From assembly GCA_905221605.1 (NCBI GenBank), contig CAJNDS010002792.1, forward strand, positions 157,372-221,371: a stretch of 64,000 bases of DNA. Direction: 5' to 3'. Source of the DNA: Symbiodinium natans (Eukaryota; Sar; Dinophyceae; Suessiales; Symbiodiniaceae). Both the position numbers and the translations under genes were made by a program. Numbering within the stretch: the first letter of the stretch is position 1; every line of letters begins with the position of its first letter. Of this stretch, positions 1 to 11,006 are shown in pieces. The notes beneath the pieces are model-generated. The model searched no databases, was not told the DNA's origin, and saw nothing but the letters and a program-made list of their open reading frames with translations.

Positions 1-42
1 CATCCCAACCCTAAACCCTTTAAGTGTGGTTCCTTCTTTCAG

Positions 43-122
43 GCTGTCTCAGGAGCCTGATGTACTGAACTTCGTGAGTCTTGCAGTGAACCTAGGACTT
101 CCAGAAACAGGGAACTCTCCGG
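43..122 (+). CDS. Candidate internal exon, unknown product
   Basis: This GC-rich island lies between a short C-rich heptamer run and a G-rich run. A pyrimidine-rich stretch ending ctttcag precedes it, and it ends at CCGG before GTTTAGGG, so both splice sites look good on +. The open frame (entered after one base) reads LSQEPDVLNFVSLAVNLGLP and continues without a stop, leaving one base over. The next island (421) supplies the two bases needed. The minus strand is open in one frame but lacks a clear donor. No family recognised. Confidence 0.45.
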
Positions 123-420
123 GTTTAGGGTTTAGGGTTTAAGATTTAGGGCGTATATAGGGTTTGGGGTTTGGGGTTTAGGGTTGAGGGCTTTCCTCTG
201 GCTTTTGGAGGCGTCTCCCTGAATTACCTGCGATTACACAGTGAGAAACGGTTCTTGTTATCAGTTTCCTAGGGCAGTTGCCTGGTCCCTTAAACTCAAT
301 GAAGCTTCCCTAAGAGAGTTTAGGGACCCTAAATCCTAAGCCCTAGACCCCTAAGTATGGGCTTCCTCTGGGATCCCTAAACCCTAAACCCTAAACCCTA
401 AACCCTAAACCCTAAACTAG

Positions 421-485
421 AAGCTCGCCTCGTTGCCAGGCCGCTGAGCTCGGATGCAGCGGAGCCTCGGTCGTCATGGAGTAGC
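421..485 (+). CDS. Candidate internal exon, unknown product
   Basis: Follows (CCCTAAA)n ending ctag. Starting with two carried bases the frame reads EARLVARPLSSDAAEPRSSW. The end is placed at AGC before GTGTGG, which leaves phase 0. A family D inverted-repeat remnant (gatagcttgggatgttc) and then G-rich heptamers follow. The minus strand is also open, so the strand is unsettled. Confidence 0.3.
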
Positions 486-598
486 GTGTGGGGGATAGCT
501 TGGGATGTTCTCCCCTTATAAGGTTCAGGGTTTAGGGTTTAGGGTTTAGGGTTTAGGGTTTAGGGTCTAGGGTTTGGGGTTTGGGGTTTGGGGATAGC

Positions 599-702
599 TT
601 GGGATGTTCCCCCATATACTAACAGTCCTTAATAGGGGTTATAATGATTTAAGGATGCTATAATCCCTATGAAGGAGTGCTAGTATGAGGGGGAACGTCC
701 CA
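599..702 (+). mobile_element. Family D inverted-repeat element
   Basis: Termini TTGGGATGTTCCCCC and GGGGGAACGTCCCAA, interior CTAACAGTCCTTAATAGGGG. A truncated copy of the left end lies at about 495-527, next to heptamers. Confidence 0.83.
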
Positions 703-1271
703 AGGCTTGGGCTAAGGGTTGGAGTCTTGAGGTTTACCTAGACTCTAGACCCCCCCCCCCCCCCCAAAGTACCCGCTTAAGATCCACAAACTACACTTCT
801 TATTCAGGGGTGCTTAGGGGCTGGAGTCTAGGGTATAGGCAGGTATAGGAGATGGAAAGATTCGGTGGTGCCCCCCCCCCCGGCCCCCAAACCCTCCTGA
901 ACTCGAACGCTGCAGTTTTAATCCAGAGCCCCACGTGTAGTATTGTAGTTGTAGTTCTTGAAGGAACTACAACTGGGGCCAAGCCTTAAACCCTAAGGCC
1001 TGAACTACTATTTGTTGAGAACCCCACCCGGACCCCCCCCCCCCTCCAAGTAAAAACAGAAACGTTCTCCCTTATAAGGGAAGTATAATTAGGGATTGTT
1101 TGTTTCTTGATTTGTTTGGATGGCTCTTAAGCGAAAAAAGTACATAAATGCTCCTCTTAAACCGCAAGAAGGGAAGATGTACAAACCCTAAACCCTAAAT
1201 CCTAAACCCTAAACAACCCCAAAGGGCATACCTGTGTATAGCCCGGATCGGTAAGAAACAAAAACACCAAG

Positions 1272-1330
1272 CACCGGGCCGGCCCGGGCAAAGATGTCCA
1301 GCAACTCTACCAGCTGATCACCCTGCCAGG
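1272..1330 (+). CDS. Candidate internal exon with GC donor
   Basis: Island between a C-rich run (1187-1215) and a long G-rich run (1333-1420). Phase-0 frame after ccaag reads HRAGPGKDVQQLYQLITLP and ends at CCAGG before GCTTAGGG, a GC-type donor. On the minus strand the whole island is open for about 40 codons (for example GDQLVELLDIFARAGPVLG), so that strand remains a serious alternative. Confidence 0.33.
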
Positions 1331-1513
1331 GCTTAGGGTTTAGGGTTTAGGGTTTAGGGTTTAGGGTTTAGGGTTTAGGCTTTAGGGTTTAGGGTTCAGG
1401 GTTTAGGGTTTAGGGTTGAGGGCTTAGGGGCTGTCAAGTGTTGTGTAGAGAGAGTCGAGTGGCAGAGGTTGAGGCTTACAGCAACACTCCTGCAGTTTTG
1501 GGGTTCAGTTTTA

Positions 1514-1632
1514 GGCTAGACCCGGGAGTAACCCAGGAATAAAAAGGGTGCCCTTTCTGGCTTCAAGGGGATTATAAGGGAACCCCCGAACCCTAAAAAC
1601 AAGGAAACAAGTGCCTACTCCCGGTCCTAGTA
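1514..1632 (+). mobile_element. Family F element
   Basis: TAGACCCGGGAGTAACCCAG, then GGAATAAAAAGGGTGCCCTT, ending GCCTACTCCCGGTCCTAG; the ends are imperfect inverted repeats. Confidence 0.75.
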
Positions 1633-1649
1633 GGGTTTTGGACTGTGCC

Positions 1650-1737
1650 CTTGTACTAACAGTCCCTAGTAAGGATTCTAGTACCCCCTTATGACAATCC
1701 CTATGAAGGACTGCTAGTATAAGGGGGAACATCCCAA
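1650..1737 (+). mobile_element. Family D element, left end missing
   Basis: CTAACAGTCCCTAGTAAGG to AAGGGGGAACATCCCAAC. The left end is joined to the family F element. Confidence 0.72.
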
Positions 1738-1814
1738 CCTTAAACCCTGAACCCCAAACCCCCCTAAACCCTAAACCCTAAACCCTAAACCCTTATGTGC
1801 AAAGTGCTTTACAG

Positions 1815-1844
1815 AGCCTGTCCTGGCGGGAGCTTTCGCCCTAC
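1815..1844 (+). CDS. Possible short exon
   Basis: Thirty bases between tttacag and GTGATT, phase-compatible with the islands at 1272 and 2285. Reads ACPGGSFRP after the carried base. It is too short to support alone. The minus strand over about 1856-1912 reads GHRVAEVFYKDLDLEPQIT after an AG and is equally plausible. Confidence 0.2.
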
Positions 1845-2284
1845 GTGATTTGAGGTTCCAGGTCTAAGTCCTTGTAGAAAACCTCAGCCACACGGTGCCC
1901 CCTGGACAAGGGTTTTAGGGTTTAGGGTTTAGGGTCTAGGGAACAAGGAGGGAAGCGGAAGAATCAGCATGAGCCAGACAAGAGCGTGTGGAATCAGGTC
2001 AAGGTGAGGATGGCGAAAGCACGGTAAGCTACGCGCCCCAAGGCAGCACAAGATATTCCATCAAAAAACAAACATCTTCCTGCGCTTTACATTGCTACAC
2101 CTTGTAAAACCCCCCCAAACCAGAAACCTTGGATCCAAAAGGACTGTGTCGGCTACCTGCCCGCGTGCTTCCTACAAAATAAAAATGCACCGGGACGTCA
2201 CCTGGACTGTAAGCCCGAAACCCGAAACCCGAAACCCTAAACCCTAAACCCTATACCCAATGAATGTGTTGGGCGCACCTCCAG

Positions 2285-2328
2285 GCTGTGGATCTCGCTG
2301 AAGCGGACCATGCGCCCGCTTCCTCTGG
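2285..2328 (+). CDS. Candidate internal exon
   Basis: Preceded by gcacctccag and followed by GTGCGG. One carried base, then LWISLKRTMRPLPL, leaving one base over. A poly-G/GGA tract follows at 2390-2480. Minus-strand reading MVRFSEIHSLE is an alternative. Confidence 0.28.
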
Positions 2329-2997
2329 GTGCGGATGACTGAGGGTCTGGGGTTCGGGGTGCATGGGGTTTTAAGGTTGGGGGTTTGGGGGGGAGGGGGG
2401 GGAGGGGAGGGAGGGGGGGGAGGGGGGGGTGTGAGGACCTTCGCAGCTGTTGCTACTGGAGGGGGGGGCGGGGGGGTGTCACTACACTGCACCCTACTGT
2501 AACTTCTAATTGTTGCTTGAAAGACCAATTTCAAACTTATGCTCCTTCACGAGTGGAGCGGTCACCAGGCCCAGGTTCACACTTGACGATTTTTGTTTGA
2601 CGATTTATTTGGTACAGGACTATGCTTAACACAGCTCTTTTGTGCGTGTGTACAGGTTAGACGTAGGACCGCTGCAAGCATCTTGCTATCGAAGCTTTGC
2701 TTTCTATACAACTATATATATACATATATATATATATAGTGTGCATATGTACATATACACTAGTGAGACTGTGGTTCTTCTGCGAATCCTTTTTAGACAG
2801 GTGCATCACGACCAGCTCAAAGAACAAATCCTTTAATTCTGTACTTGTTTCCTGTGAAAGCCTTGAGAGACGAAGTGTACTTCTGTTCGGAAAGACTCTA
2901 CCAATGCCAAGGAGAAATGCCCCAATAGATCTAAAGGTGATATATACAGTACACATTAATACAGATAGACAAAAAACAGAGGCAGACATGTGCGCGC

Positions 2998-3298
<301 letters not shown>

Positions 3299-3594
3299 TC
3301 TCTCTCTCTCTCTCTGTCTGTGTGTGTGCCTGTATAAGGTTTGACAGAGTGGCAAGACAAATGAGAAAGCATACTGTAGGCATATAGCTTCTAGAATCAT
3401 GAGTTTGGGATTCAAGACACCAAGAGGGATAGCATTGATGAATATCTACAGACTCCTGTATCACACGGGCAGACCGCCAACACAGACAGGACAACTCCCT
3501 AAACCCTAAACCCTAAACCCTAAACCCTAAACCCTAAACCCTAAACCCTGAACCCCAAAACCCTAAACCCTAAACCCTAAACCCTCTGATGAAG

Positions 3595-3671
3595 GAAAGG
3601 GGCGGTTGGTCCCACTGCGGGTCTCAAACACCGCCTGGCACAGGCATGAGGGAGCATGGGCAAGAGATGCA
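3595..3671 (+). CDS. Candidate internal exon
   Basis: Island between (CCCTAAA)n at 3496-3584 and (TTTAGGG)n at 3707-3750. After gatgaag, with two carried bases, the frame reads GKGRLVPLRVSNTAWHRHEG and is open to GCA before GTGTCC (phase 0). If that donor is not used the same frame ends in TGA at 3690-3692, so this could instead be a terminal exon. Confidence 0.38.
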
Positions 3672-3990
3672 GTGTCCTTGGGGACCAAATGAGCCCGGGC
3701 ATATAGGGTTTAGGGTTTAGGGTTTAGGGTTTAGGGTTTAGGGTTTAGGGTGTTCAGATAACTGAAGAGGAACTATAACGCATCGGGTATATGACCCCAA
3801 TGTTAGGGTTCATTTGGTCCCCAAGAATTGTGAGTTTTTACCAGGGCACATATGCGCAGCGTCGAGTGCCCTGCATTTTGGGTCCCTAGATTACTTCGGC
3901 CCTACAGCTACTAGATGGGAACCCATTGAAGGGCTCCAGTATATACTGGAAAAAGGCAGGTACATGGACCTCCTAAGGCCCTAAACCCTG

Positions 3991-4110
3991 CAGGGTGGGG
4001 CCCCCTTACTATACTAACTGTAGTTAAGGGACTTATAACCTAACTTAGGGTCCTTATAACCCAATTTAGGGCCCTTATAACTCTACTTATAACTAGGGGG
4101 CCCCACCCTG
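3991..4110 (+). mobile_element. Family A inverted-repeat element (MITE-like), 120 bp
   Basis: Perfect 16-base terminal inverted repeats, CAGGGTGGGGCCCCCT and its complement. The interior holds about 20-base sub-repeats CTTATAAC..TTAGGG. Flanked by TG on both sides, where the other copies have TA. Confidence 0.88.
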
Positions 4111-4184
4111 TGAACCCTAAACCCTAAACCCTAAACCCCTTAAGGTGTTGAAGGTTTGAAGGAGAAACCAAGACCTTTCCGCAG

Positions 4185-4254
4185 CCCGCAGCCAGCCTTG
4201 AAGACGTCGAGGTGCCAAGCCCCAATGGTGGTATACAGCCTCTTTTGAACACAG
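4185..4254 (+). CDS. Candidate internal exon with strong splice sites
   Basis: Acceptor tract agacctttccgcag precedes a phase-0 frame PAASLEDVEVPSPNGGIQPL that runs to ACAG before GTTTGG. It sits between a C-rich run (4114-4137) and a G-rich run (4265-4370). It follows the phase-0 end of the 3595 island and leaves one base over, as the 5198 island requires. The minus strand is open too (RLYTTIGAWHLDVFKAG). Confidence 0.42.
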
Positions 4255-5197
4255 GTTTGGCTTGGGTTTAGGGTTTGGGGTTTGGGGTTTGGGGTTTGGG
4301 GTTTAGGGTTTAGGGTTTAGGGTTTAGGGTTTAGGGTTTAGGGTTTAGGGTTTAGGGTTTAGGGTTCAGGGATTTCATGAGTTCCCGAGCTTGAGCCTGC
4401 CCTTGCTCCTCGTTCAAAGGTTCCCGTACTTAGCATGCTTTTCATTTCGGTGTTCCTACTATCACACCGAGGCTTTATATTTAGGGTTTAGGGTTTAGGG
4501 TTACCCTACACCCTAACTCCTGAAGCTCTAAACCCCACAACGGGATCACGGTTTAGAAAATCCGCCACTCATCAAGGGCCTCTCAATGGTAGCTCTACAA
4601 GCCCTGCAGACCAAGAAACCAGACTTGGCGCAGAGACGTTGCCAAAGGACGAGCCAAAACGGGTTTAGGGTTTTAGGGTTTAGGTTTAGGGTTTAGGGTT
4701 TAAGGTTTAGGGCGGCATGTTTTGCGCGCGCTGTGAGAGGAATGCGGCGGTGCATGAAACATTTTGTGAAGCTGATTTCCGAGCTGGCCCGTCTCGGGCC
4801 CCAAACCGAAAAGCCTCAACCGTGGAACCTGAAAGCCCCTGCCAACACTAAACATTGAGATTGCAACTTAGAGCTTCCTGGTAGGGAATCAGGTGCTGCA
4901 GAACCCCTTAGAGAGGGTTCTAGAGGGGGATATGCGGTTCCTAAATCCCTCGTTCCGCACCTCTGTCTGTGTGTGTGCGTGCGAGCCATGAGATGGTGGA
5001 AATCGCGAACACAAACCACAGTCAACATACACACCAAACCCCTGAACGAACCTCTCTGTCAGTTAAAAGACTAAACCCCTCTGAAGCAACTCCCTCAAAA
5101 GAACAGAACATACATTGTGGTCCTAAACCCTAAACCCTAAACCCTAAACCCTAAACCCTAAACCCTAAACCCTAAACCCTAAACCCTAAACCCCGAG

Positions 5198-5278
5198 CCC
5201 CATCGCGCCCTGTCGGGACAATGGGAAGCGGCCTCGCCAACTCCAAGTTCTTCAGGAAGCCGATAGCCGAGTCCTTTC
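5198..5278 (+). CDS. Candidate internal exon
   Basis: Lies directly between a ten-unit C-rich array (5129-5195) and a G-rich array (5288-5395). After cccgag with two carried bases the frame reads PSRPVGTMGSGLANSKFFRK and continues to TTTC before GTAGGC. Most codons end in G or C (about 17 of 24). The minus strand is open (GFLKNLELARPLPIV) with similar codon endings. Confidence 0.4.
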
Positions 5279-5720
5279 GTAGGCTTGGGGGTTTAGGGTT
5301 TAGGGTTTAGGGTTTAGGGTTTAGGGTTTAGGGTTTCGGGTTTAGGGTTTAGGGTTTCGGATTTAGGGTTTGGGGTTTAGGGTTTAGGGTTTAGAAGTTA
5401 AGGGGTTCAGCGTGTAAGACTGATCAGAGGCTGACGGTTCACAGGCTTATGCGTTTAGACAGGGTCTATTCGTTGGAGGGTGTTTGGGCGCAATGGTTCA
5501 GAATGCTGCTGCCGGAGCTGCGGCTACGAGCTGTTTCGCGTTTTAGGGTTTATAAATGGGTTTATGTATCGGGTTCTTATATGCGGTCTATATGTCATAT
5601 GGGTTTACGGGATAAGGTTCATATGGGTTGAGGGGCTAGGGTTTAGGTTGCGGGCTTTGGCGTCATTTGCGGCTGCTAGCATGGCCGCCGCCCTAAACCC
5701 GAACCCCAAACCCTAAACAG

Positions 5721-5767
5721 AAGCACCAACCCTTGAACTTGATGCTTACACCCATCTGCTCGATTGA
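5721..5767 (+). CDS. Possible terminal exon
   Basis: After ccctaaacag, the phase-2 frame reads APTLELDAYTHLLD and ends in TGA at 5765-5767. It is phase-compatible with the 5198 island and would then be the 3' end of a gene. In phase 0 the same stretch is open further (to 5800) as KHQPLNLMLTPICSIEKEP, so a continuing exon is possible instead. Confidence 0.28.
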
Positions 5768-6254
5768 AAAAGAGCCTCTCAGCCAACAAAAACCTGAACC
5801 CGGTCCGTTTCTCGACCTCCCTGTGAGCTGATGGTTCGAAGTGCTAGACTGAAGGAACTTAAGGGATTCAGAATGTTTGGAGTACGCCCTAAACCCTGAA
5901 CCCTACAAGGCATCAGAGTCCCGGGATTCAGAATCAGCGTTCGAAAGCAGAAATCCTAACACGTCTCCGGTCCGGTCAGCATGTTGGATCGTCAACTTGT
6001 GCAAGCTAGCAGTGGCATGCTTTGGAATATCACCTTCCGTATGGAACCGAACCTAAACCCTGTGTGAACCTAAGTCCTTTGCGGGACCCCCATACCTACC
6101 CGCAGCCGAACGGGAATTCGGCTCGCAACCCCCACTTAGAAACCCAAAGGTTCATGTGCACATATCAGGTTTCCGAATATCAGGGGTCCCTTTTTTTAGG
6201 GTTGTGGTCCATTTCAGGCTGGGTGTGCGATCCTTTTGGGTTTAGGGTTTAGGG

Positions 6255-6342
6255 AACCCTAAACCCTAAACCCTAAACCCTAAACCCTAAACCCTAAACC
6301 CTAAACCCTAAACCCTAAACCCTAAACCCTAAACCCTAAACC
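6255..6342 (+). repeat. (CCCTAAA)n array, about 12 units
   Basis: Perfect heptamers directly abutting a short G-rich run at 6239-6254, so the two orientations meet head to head. Confidence 0.95.
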
Positions 6343-6378
6343 TGGGCACATGCGGAGCCTCTTCTTGCGGCGGCTCAG

Positions 6379-6434
6379 CCGTGTACACTGGCCGGGAGGC
6401 CTTGCACAAGCAAGGGAAAAAACTCACCCTAAGG
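6379..6434 (+). CDS. Candidate exon ending at a family B element
   Basis: Preceded by a C-rich array (6255-6342) and the tract cctcttcttgcggcggctcag. The frame after two bases reads VYTGREALHKQGKKLTLR and reaches AGG before GTCCATAC. That GT is the start of the family B inverted-repeat element at 6433, so here the element rather than heptamers would form the intron start. Confidence 0.35.
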
Positions 6435-6527
6435 GTCCATACTCCCAAATAGGGAATACATGGGCCTTAAAGTACTTCCCATAGGGACTTTGGGGGGCAA
6501 GTATATAATCATAAGGTACATGGACCC
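6433..6527 (+). mobile_element. Family B inverted-repeat element
   Basis: Termini GGGTCCAT and GGTACATGGACCC. Interior GGGCCTTAAAGTACTTCC. Directly follows a candidate exon. Confidence 0.8.
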
Positions 6528-6737
6528 GTAGGGTTTGGACCTGAGGATTTAGGCTTCGGACATTGATCCTGCAGAGCCTGCTAGACCGATTTTCTTAGCG
6601 CTTGTGCTGCAGCCTCCCTAAACCCCAAACCCTATATAAACCCGAAAGCCTATGCGCAGAATCCCCGAACCTTTGAATCAATTGAATGGCATCAGCACAG
6701 ATTCGGTAATTGATCCAACGCCTGTTCCAAAAAATGC

Positions 6738-6846
6738 CTGGACCCAAGAGTAACCTAGGAATAAAAAGGGTGCCTTTCTTGGTTTAAAGGAGCTTATAAG
6801 GAAACTTAAGCCCTTGAAAAAGGGAGTAAGGGCCTACTCTGGGACC
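6738..6846 (+). mobile_element. Family F element
   Basis: GGACCCAAGAGTAACCTAGG to GGGCCTACTCTGGGACC. Confidence 0.75.
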
Positions 6847-7480
6847 GAGCATAGCTTCTGCAATTCGATCGCCCAATCTTGTAGTTCATAAGGGCAACAA
6901 CAAAAAATGTCAAGCTCAAAGGCCGGCTGAGGGGAAAACAAGGTGAGCCCTCAATCCTAGACCCTAAACCCTAAACCCCTATGGGCCAAGCTGTGGGTTG
7001 AGGGTGTGGACGTTTGGGTTTAAGGTTGAATTAGGGCTTGTGCCACCCTTCAGTGAAACCTAAGAAAGCCCCTCAGACTCCAAACCGAACGACTCTAAAA
7101 TTATAGAAGGGAGGGGGGGGGGTTTTAGGGTTTAGCGTCTAGGGGGTTCAAGGGGGGTGTGTAACCCAAGGTCCCCCCAACACTCCCCACTGCTCGCTAA
7201 GGCTCCTAAAGCCCTATAAGGCTCCCTCGGTACCCCACCCCCCCCATGAACCCCCCCTCCCTTAGGAACCCTATACTACTACATATTTGCTCAATTCAGA
7301 AACCCACCCCCAAAAGATATAAAATACTAGTCCCTACAAGGGCAATGTAGGGATCATTATTACCCTAAATCCTAACCCTAAACCCTAAACCATAGACCCT
7401 AGACCCTAAACGCTAAACCCTAAACCCTAAACCCTAAACCCTAAACCCTAAACCCTAAGTCAGGGCCGTGCCTCTGTCAG

Positions 7481-7527
7481 CTTCTCCCAGAAGGAAGACT
7501 GAGTGACCTCTGCATCTTCCACCTCGG
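7481..7527 (+). CDS. Candidate internal exon
   Basis: Between C-rich (7362-7459) and G-rich (7535-7605) arrays. From tctgtcag in phase 0 the frame reads LLPEGRLSDLCIFHL, then two bases to CTCGG before GTGTCT. An earlier acceptor (gtcag at 7463) in the same frame adds PCLCQ. The minus strand reads TPEVEDAEVTQSSFWEKLTE, also convincing. Confidence 0.38.
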
Positions 7528-7901
7528 GTGTCTTGTTTAGGGTTTAGGGTTTAGGGTCTAGGGTCTAGGGTTTAGGGTTTAGGGTTTAGGGTTTAGGGTT
7601 TAGGGCACCTTATAAGCCCCAGACCCTGAAGCCTAAACAAAGCCTACGTATATCTAAGGCTTGGGGTTTCGGGTTCAGGGTTTAGGGTCTAGGGCTGAGG
7701 CCTCCCCAAAATAACCCCACCGCAAACCGTCCCAAACACAAAAACCGAAAACCCGGTTGTACCCTCAACCCCAAACCCAAAATCCGAAACCCTATACCCT
7801 CAAACCCACTCCCAAACCCCCTGAACCCTAACCCTAAACCCTAAACCCTAAACCCTAAACCCTGAACCCTGAACCCTGAACCCTGGAGGCCCTCTCCACA
7901 G

Positions 7902-7968
7902 GCTGAGAGATCCCGACCAGAATGCGCACAAACTGGAGCAGCTCATTCATGGACTTCAGCTCTTTCAG
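7902..7968 (+). CDS. Candidate internal exon with strong splice sites
   Basis: Acceptor ccctctccacag and donor TTTCAG before GTACCT are both close to consensus. One carried base completes a codon with the 7481 island, then LRDPDQNAHKLEQLIHGLQL, ending in phase 0. It lies between C-rich (7826-7883) and G-rich (7981-8050) runs. The minus strand is open throughout (YLKELKSMNELLQFVRILVG) with about 24 of 30 codons ending G/C, so strand is not certain. Confidence 0.45.
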
Positions 7969-8547
7969 GTACCTTAGATGGTTTAGGGTTTAGGGTTTAG
8001 GGTTTAGGGTTTAGGGTTTAGGGTTTAGGGTTTAGGGTTTAGGGTTTAGCGCTTTCGGGCTTGGGGTGCCCTACTCTTGCCTTGAGGTCCAGAGGGTCTC
8101 TAGGTATTTTTTTTGCGCATCGGGAGTTTCATGGTGGACCCTGAATCCCGTAGAACCGTAACACCCAAACTCTAAACCCTAAGGCCTAAACCCTAAACCC
8201 TAAAAACTAAACCCTAAAAACTAAACCCTAAAAACTAAACCCTAAACCCTAACCCTCAACCCTAAACTCTAAACCCTAAACCCCTACACCTTCTTTTCGG
8301 ATGCCTGTTTCTTTCGGGGGCCTTGACGAGATCAACAAATGTTGGTCCTTAGAAGGGCGAGGTTCAAGTCTCCCCTTCACCTGCAGCTTGGGCTTGTTCT
8401 TTTTAAATTTCGGATTCACTGACCATCAGTCAGGGCTTCTGGAGTGAACCCCATGGCCTCAACAGGGAAACCCTAAACCCTAAACCCTAAACCCTAAAGC
8501 CTAAACCCTAAACCCTAAACCCTAAACCCTAAACCCTAAACCACCAG

Positions 8548-8598
8548 AGATGCGAGAACCTGTGTGGGAATGCCAAGCGCAACAGAGCCCCAAGAAAG
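8548..8598 (+). CDS. Candidate internal exon
   Basis: Seventeen codons, RCENLCGNAKRNRAPRK, between aaaccaccag and AAG before GTAGCG, entering and leaving in phase 0. It follows the C-rich array at 8469-8542. A 61-base candidate intron (8599-8659) without heptamers separates it from the next exon and ends in a long pyrimidine tract. Confidence 0.45.
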
Positions 8599-8659
8599 GT
8601 AGCGGCACCCCCAACTCCCTGCCTCCCACACGGGCCACTTGCTTCCACTTGTAATTCAG

Positions 8660-8713
8660 CTGTTGTCCTCTACGAGGTTTGTGAACGGCTCTTTGGTGGC
8701 TCTTAAGCTCCAA
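8660..8713 (+). CDS. Candidate exon, internal or terminal
   Basis: Preceded by gcttccacttgtaattcag, one of the best acceptors in the window. Phase-0 frame LLSSTRFVNGSLVALKLQ runs to CAA before GTTCTATAG. Without that donor, the frame adds two codons and stops at TAG (8720-8722), making it a terminal exon. Confidence 0.42.
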
Positions 8714-8980
8714 GTTCTATAGCCCCAAGCCGTAAACATTGAGGGGGTCAAAATGTAGAACTCCAACCATCGCGATTTTGTGGAAATCCTCGCCGAAACC
8801 AAAAATTAGGCTTTCGGAATTCGGGTCTGAGAAAGCAGGGCGAAAGCCGTCCCTGTCAAGAAGCATTGAAGCCCCTGAATTTCCCAACAACTTCAGCCGC
8901 AGCCACGCATATTCCTGCCAACCGTCTTTGCCAGTCTGTGCGAGCCTGCTTGTTGCTGTGAGTTTTGGGGAAGTTAAGCA

Positions 8981-9096
8981 TGAGATCCCCTTACTACACT
9001 AACTGTAGTTAAGGGGCTTATAACCTGAGTTAGGATCCTTATAACCCTATTTAAGGTCGCTATAACTCTACCTATCACTGAGGGGGCCCCTCCTTG
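8981..9096 (+). mobile_element. Diverged family A element
   Basis: Interior aligns with 3991 (CCCCTTACTACACTAACTG) and the right end keeps AGGGGGCCCC, but the termini are decayed. Confidence 0.7.
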
Positions 9097-9129
9097 CCTA
9101 GTAAGTCACAGTCCTGCTGATCCTGTGAG

Positions 9130-9230
9130 AAGCTTGCGCACTGTGCTGAAGAAGTCCCACGCTGGAAATAGGGCCTACGTCCTTTTGAGGTTCCTCGGCA
9201 GGGTGTGGATGCCACTGTATGCCGCTATGG
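9130..9230 (+). CDS. Candidate internal exon
   Basis: After tgatcctgtgag and one carried base, 33 open codons begin SLRTVLKKSHAGNRAYVLLR and end ATGG before GTCCAGGG. Composition is basic and then hydrophobic (FLGRVWMPLYAAM). It lies just 3' of the diverged family A element at 8981-9096. Not flanked by heptamers. Confidence 0.38.
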
Positions 9231-9850
9231 GTCCAGGGCTTACAGGTTTGGGGGATTTAAGGTGGGGGGGGGGGGGTTACGAACAGAAGGGACCCCGAAT
9301 ATAGTCCCCGAACCGTAGGATTCCCTTATTCTAAGGACCCCAATAAGGTACCCCAAATGTCGGAAACCCCCAGGTAACGCCAGAAAACTTCTCAAGCTCA
9401 CAAGCAGATCAGGCTTCAGGCTTCAAAATTCTTCTCCAAGCTGGAATTGTTCTTAACCTGCCAAAACGCACAATAACTAAACAACACAACAAATAGATAA
9501 GTAGAAACATAGATAGATAAACAATTAAATAGTTACACAAATAAGCAACAACCTACACTCAGAACCCTAAACCCTGCAGGTTGCCCGGCAACCGAAGAAT
9601 GCGACGGGTGCACTTTAGACCCCAAACCCTAAAACCTAAAACCTAAACCCCAAACCCTGTAAACCCTAAACACCAAACCTCAAGCCCTAAACCCTCAACC
9701 CCATACCCTGTAAACCCTAACCCTAAAACCCGAAACCCCAAGTCTTAAAGCCAAAACTAGGTGTGAGAAGGGAACCTTTAAAAAGCCCCCCTAAGCCCTA
9801 AACCCTAAACCCTAAACCCTAAACCCTACAGCCCTGTGAGTCCATCTCAG

Positions 9851-9892
9851 AACTCCCCAGGCAGTCTGCGACTTCAACACCTCTACTTGGAA
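9851..9892 (+). CDS. Possible short exon
   Basis: From gtccatctcag, with two carried bases, the frame reads LPRQSATSTPLLG and ends at GGAA before GTTCACGG, the left terminus of the family J element. Phase-compatible with the 9130 island. Short, so weak by itself. Confidence 0.25.
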
Positions 9893-10087
9893 GTTCACGG
9901 CACTTTTTCACCAATTATCGCTACTTATAAGTGTACTTAAAAGTGTACTTATAAGTGTACTTTTCAGTGTACTTATAAGTGTACTTATACCTGTACTTAT
10001 AAGTGTACTTATAACCATATGAGGGCACTTAAGGGGCTGATAAGGGGTTATAAGTACCGTTATAATTGGTTAACAGGTACCACGAAC
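9893..10087 (+). mobile_element. Family J element with internal AAGTGTACTTAT repeats
   Basis: Ends GTTCACGGCAC..CACCAATTAT and ATAATTGGTTAACAGGTACC, then ACGAAC, are imperfect inverted repeats. The interior is about eight copies of a 12-base unit GTGTACTTATAA. Confidence 0.78.
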
Positions 10088-11006
10088 CTGCAAGTAGGGT
10101 TTAGGGGTTAGCGCTTTGTAGGGGTCTCGGGTTTAGAGTTTTAGGGGTTTCGGGTTTGAGGAGTCTTTCGCTTTCAAAACCTCTAGATTTTCAAGGCTTT
10201 AGGGCTTTAGGGCTTTAGGGTTTTAGGGTTTAGGGGTTTTGGGTTCGGGTTTGAGGGCTTTAGGCCTTTAGGGATTTAGGGTGTAGAGTTTAGGAACCCT
10301 AAACCCCAAACCCCAAACCCCAGACCCCAAACCCCAAACCCCAAACCCTAAACCCTAAACCCTAAAGGGATTGCGACCGCGCGGCTCATCCAGCACCATG
10401 TGCCAGCTGACCTGGGATGCGACTGAAGTGCCGTGAGAGCTGCATTCCCAGCAGTCTTTGAAGGGTTTAGGGTTTAGGGTTTAGGGTTTAGGGTTTAGGG
10501 TTACACATACTTGGCCTGGAACTCTAAACCTTAGTTGCTGAGTTCATAAGCCCCAAAAAAGTGTACACTTTCAGTTCTAAATGGGGGTTATCGCATCCCA
10601 AAAAGTGTAAAGTGTACTCACTCAGCTACTAAGAAACCCCAAGCGCCCAGCGCCGAACAAAATAGCAAGTCGTGCCCAGTTCCCTGCCCCAGCCCCTAAA
10701 GTGAGTAGCAGGTAGTTGGGGGCCCCACCCCAAAAAGGGGCCCTTTTGAAGGAACAAGAGAAGGTATTATGCCAACAAAAACATAAACATAAGGCGCCTA
10801 CTCTTGGGGTATAAGGGGCCTCTATAAGGGGGGTTCCGAACAAAAACAAAACCTGCTTGTAGGATCCTTATGTTTATGTGGGTTTTTGGGCTCCTAAGCT
10901 CCTAGGTATACTGGCCCTAAACCCTAAACCCTAAACCCTAAACCCTAAACCCTAAGCCCTAAACCCTAAACCCTAAACCCTAAACCCTAAACCCTAAACC
11001 CTAAAC

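Noticed and set aside
8739-9002. 87-codon open frame with an ATG
   Set aside because: It runs into the diverged family A element and overlaps no splice-supported island. Composition is unremarkable, so it is more likely chance.
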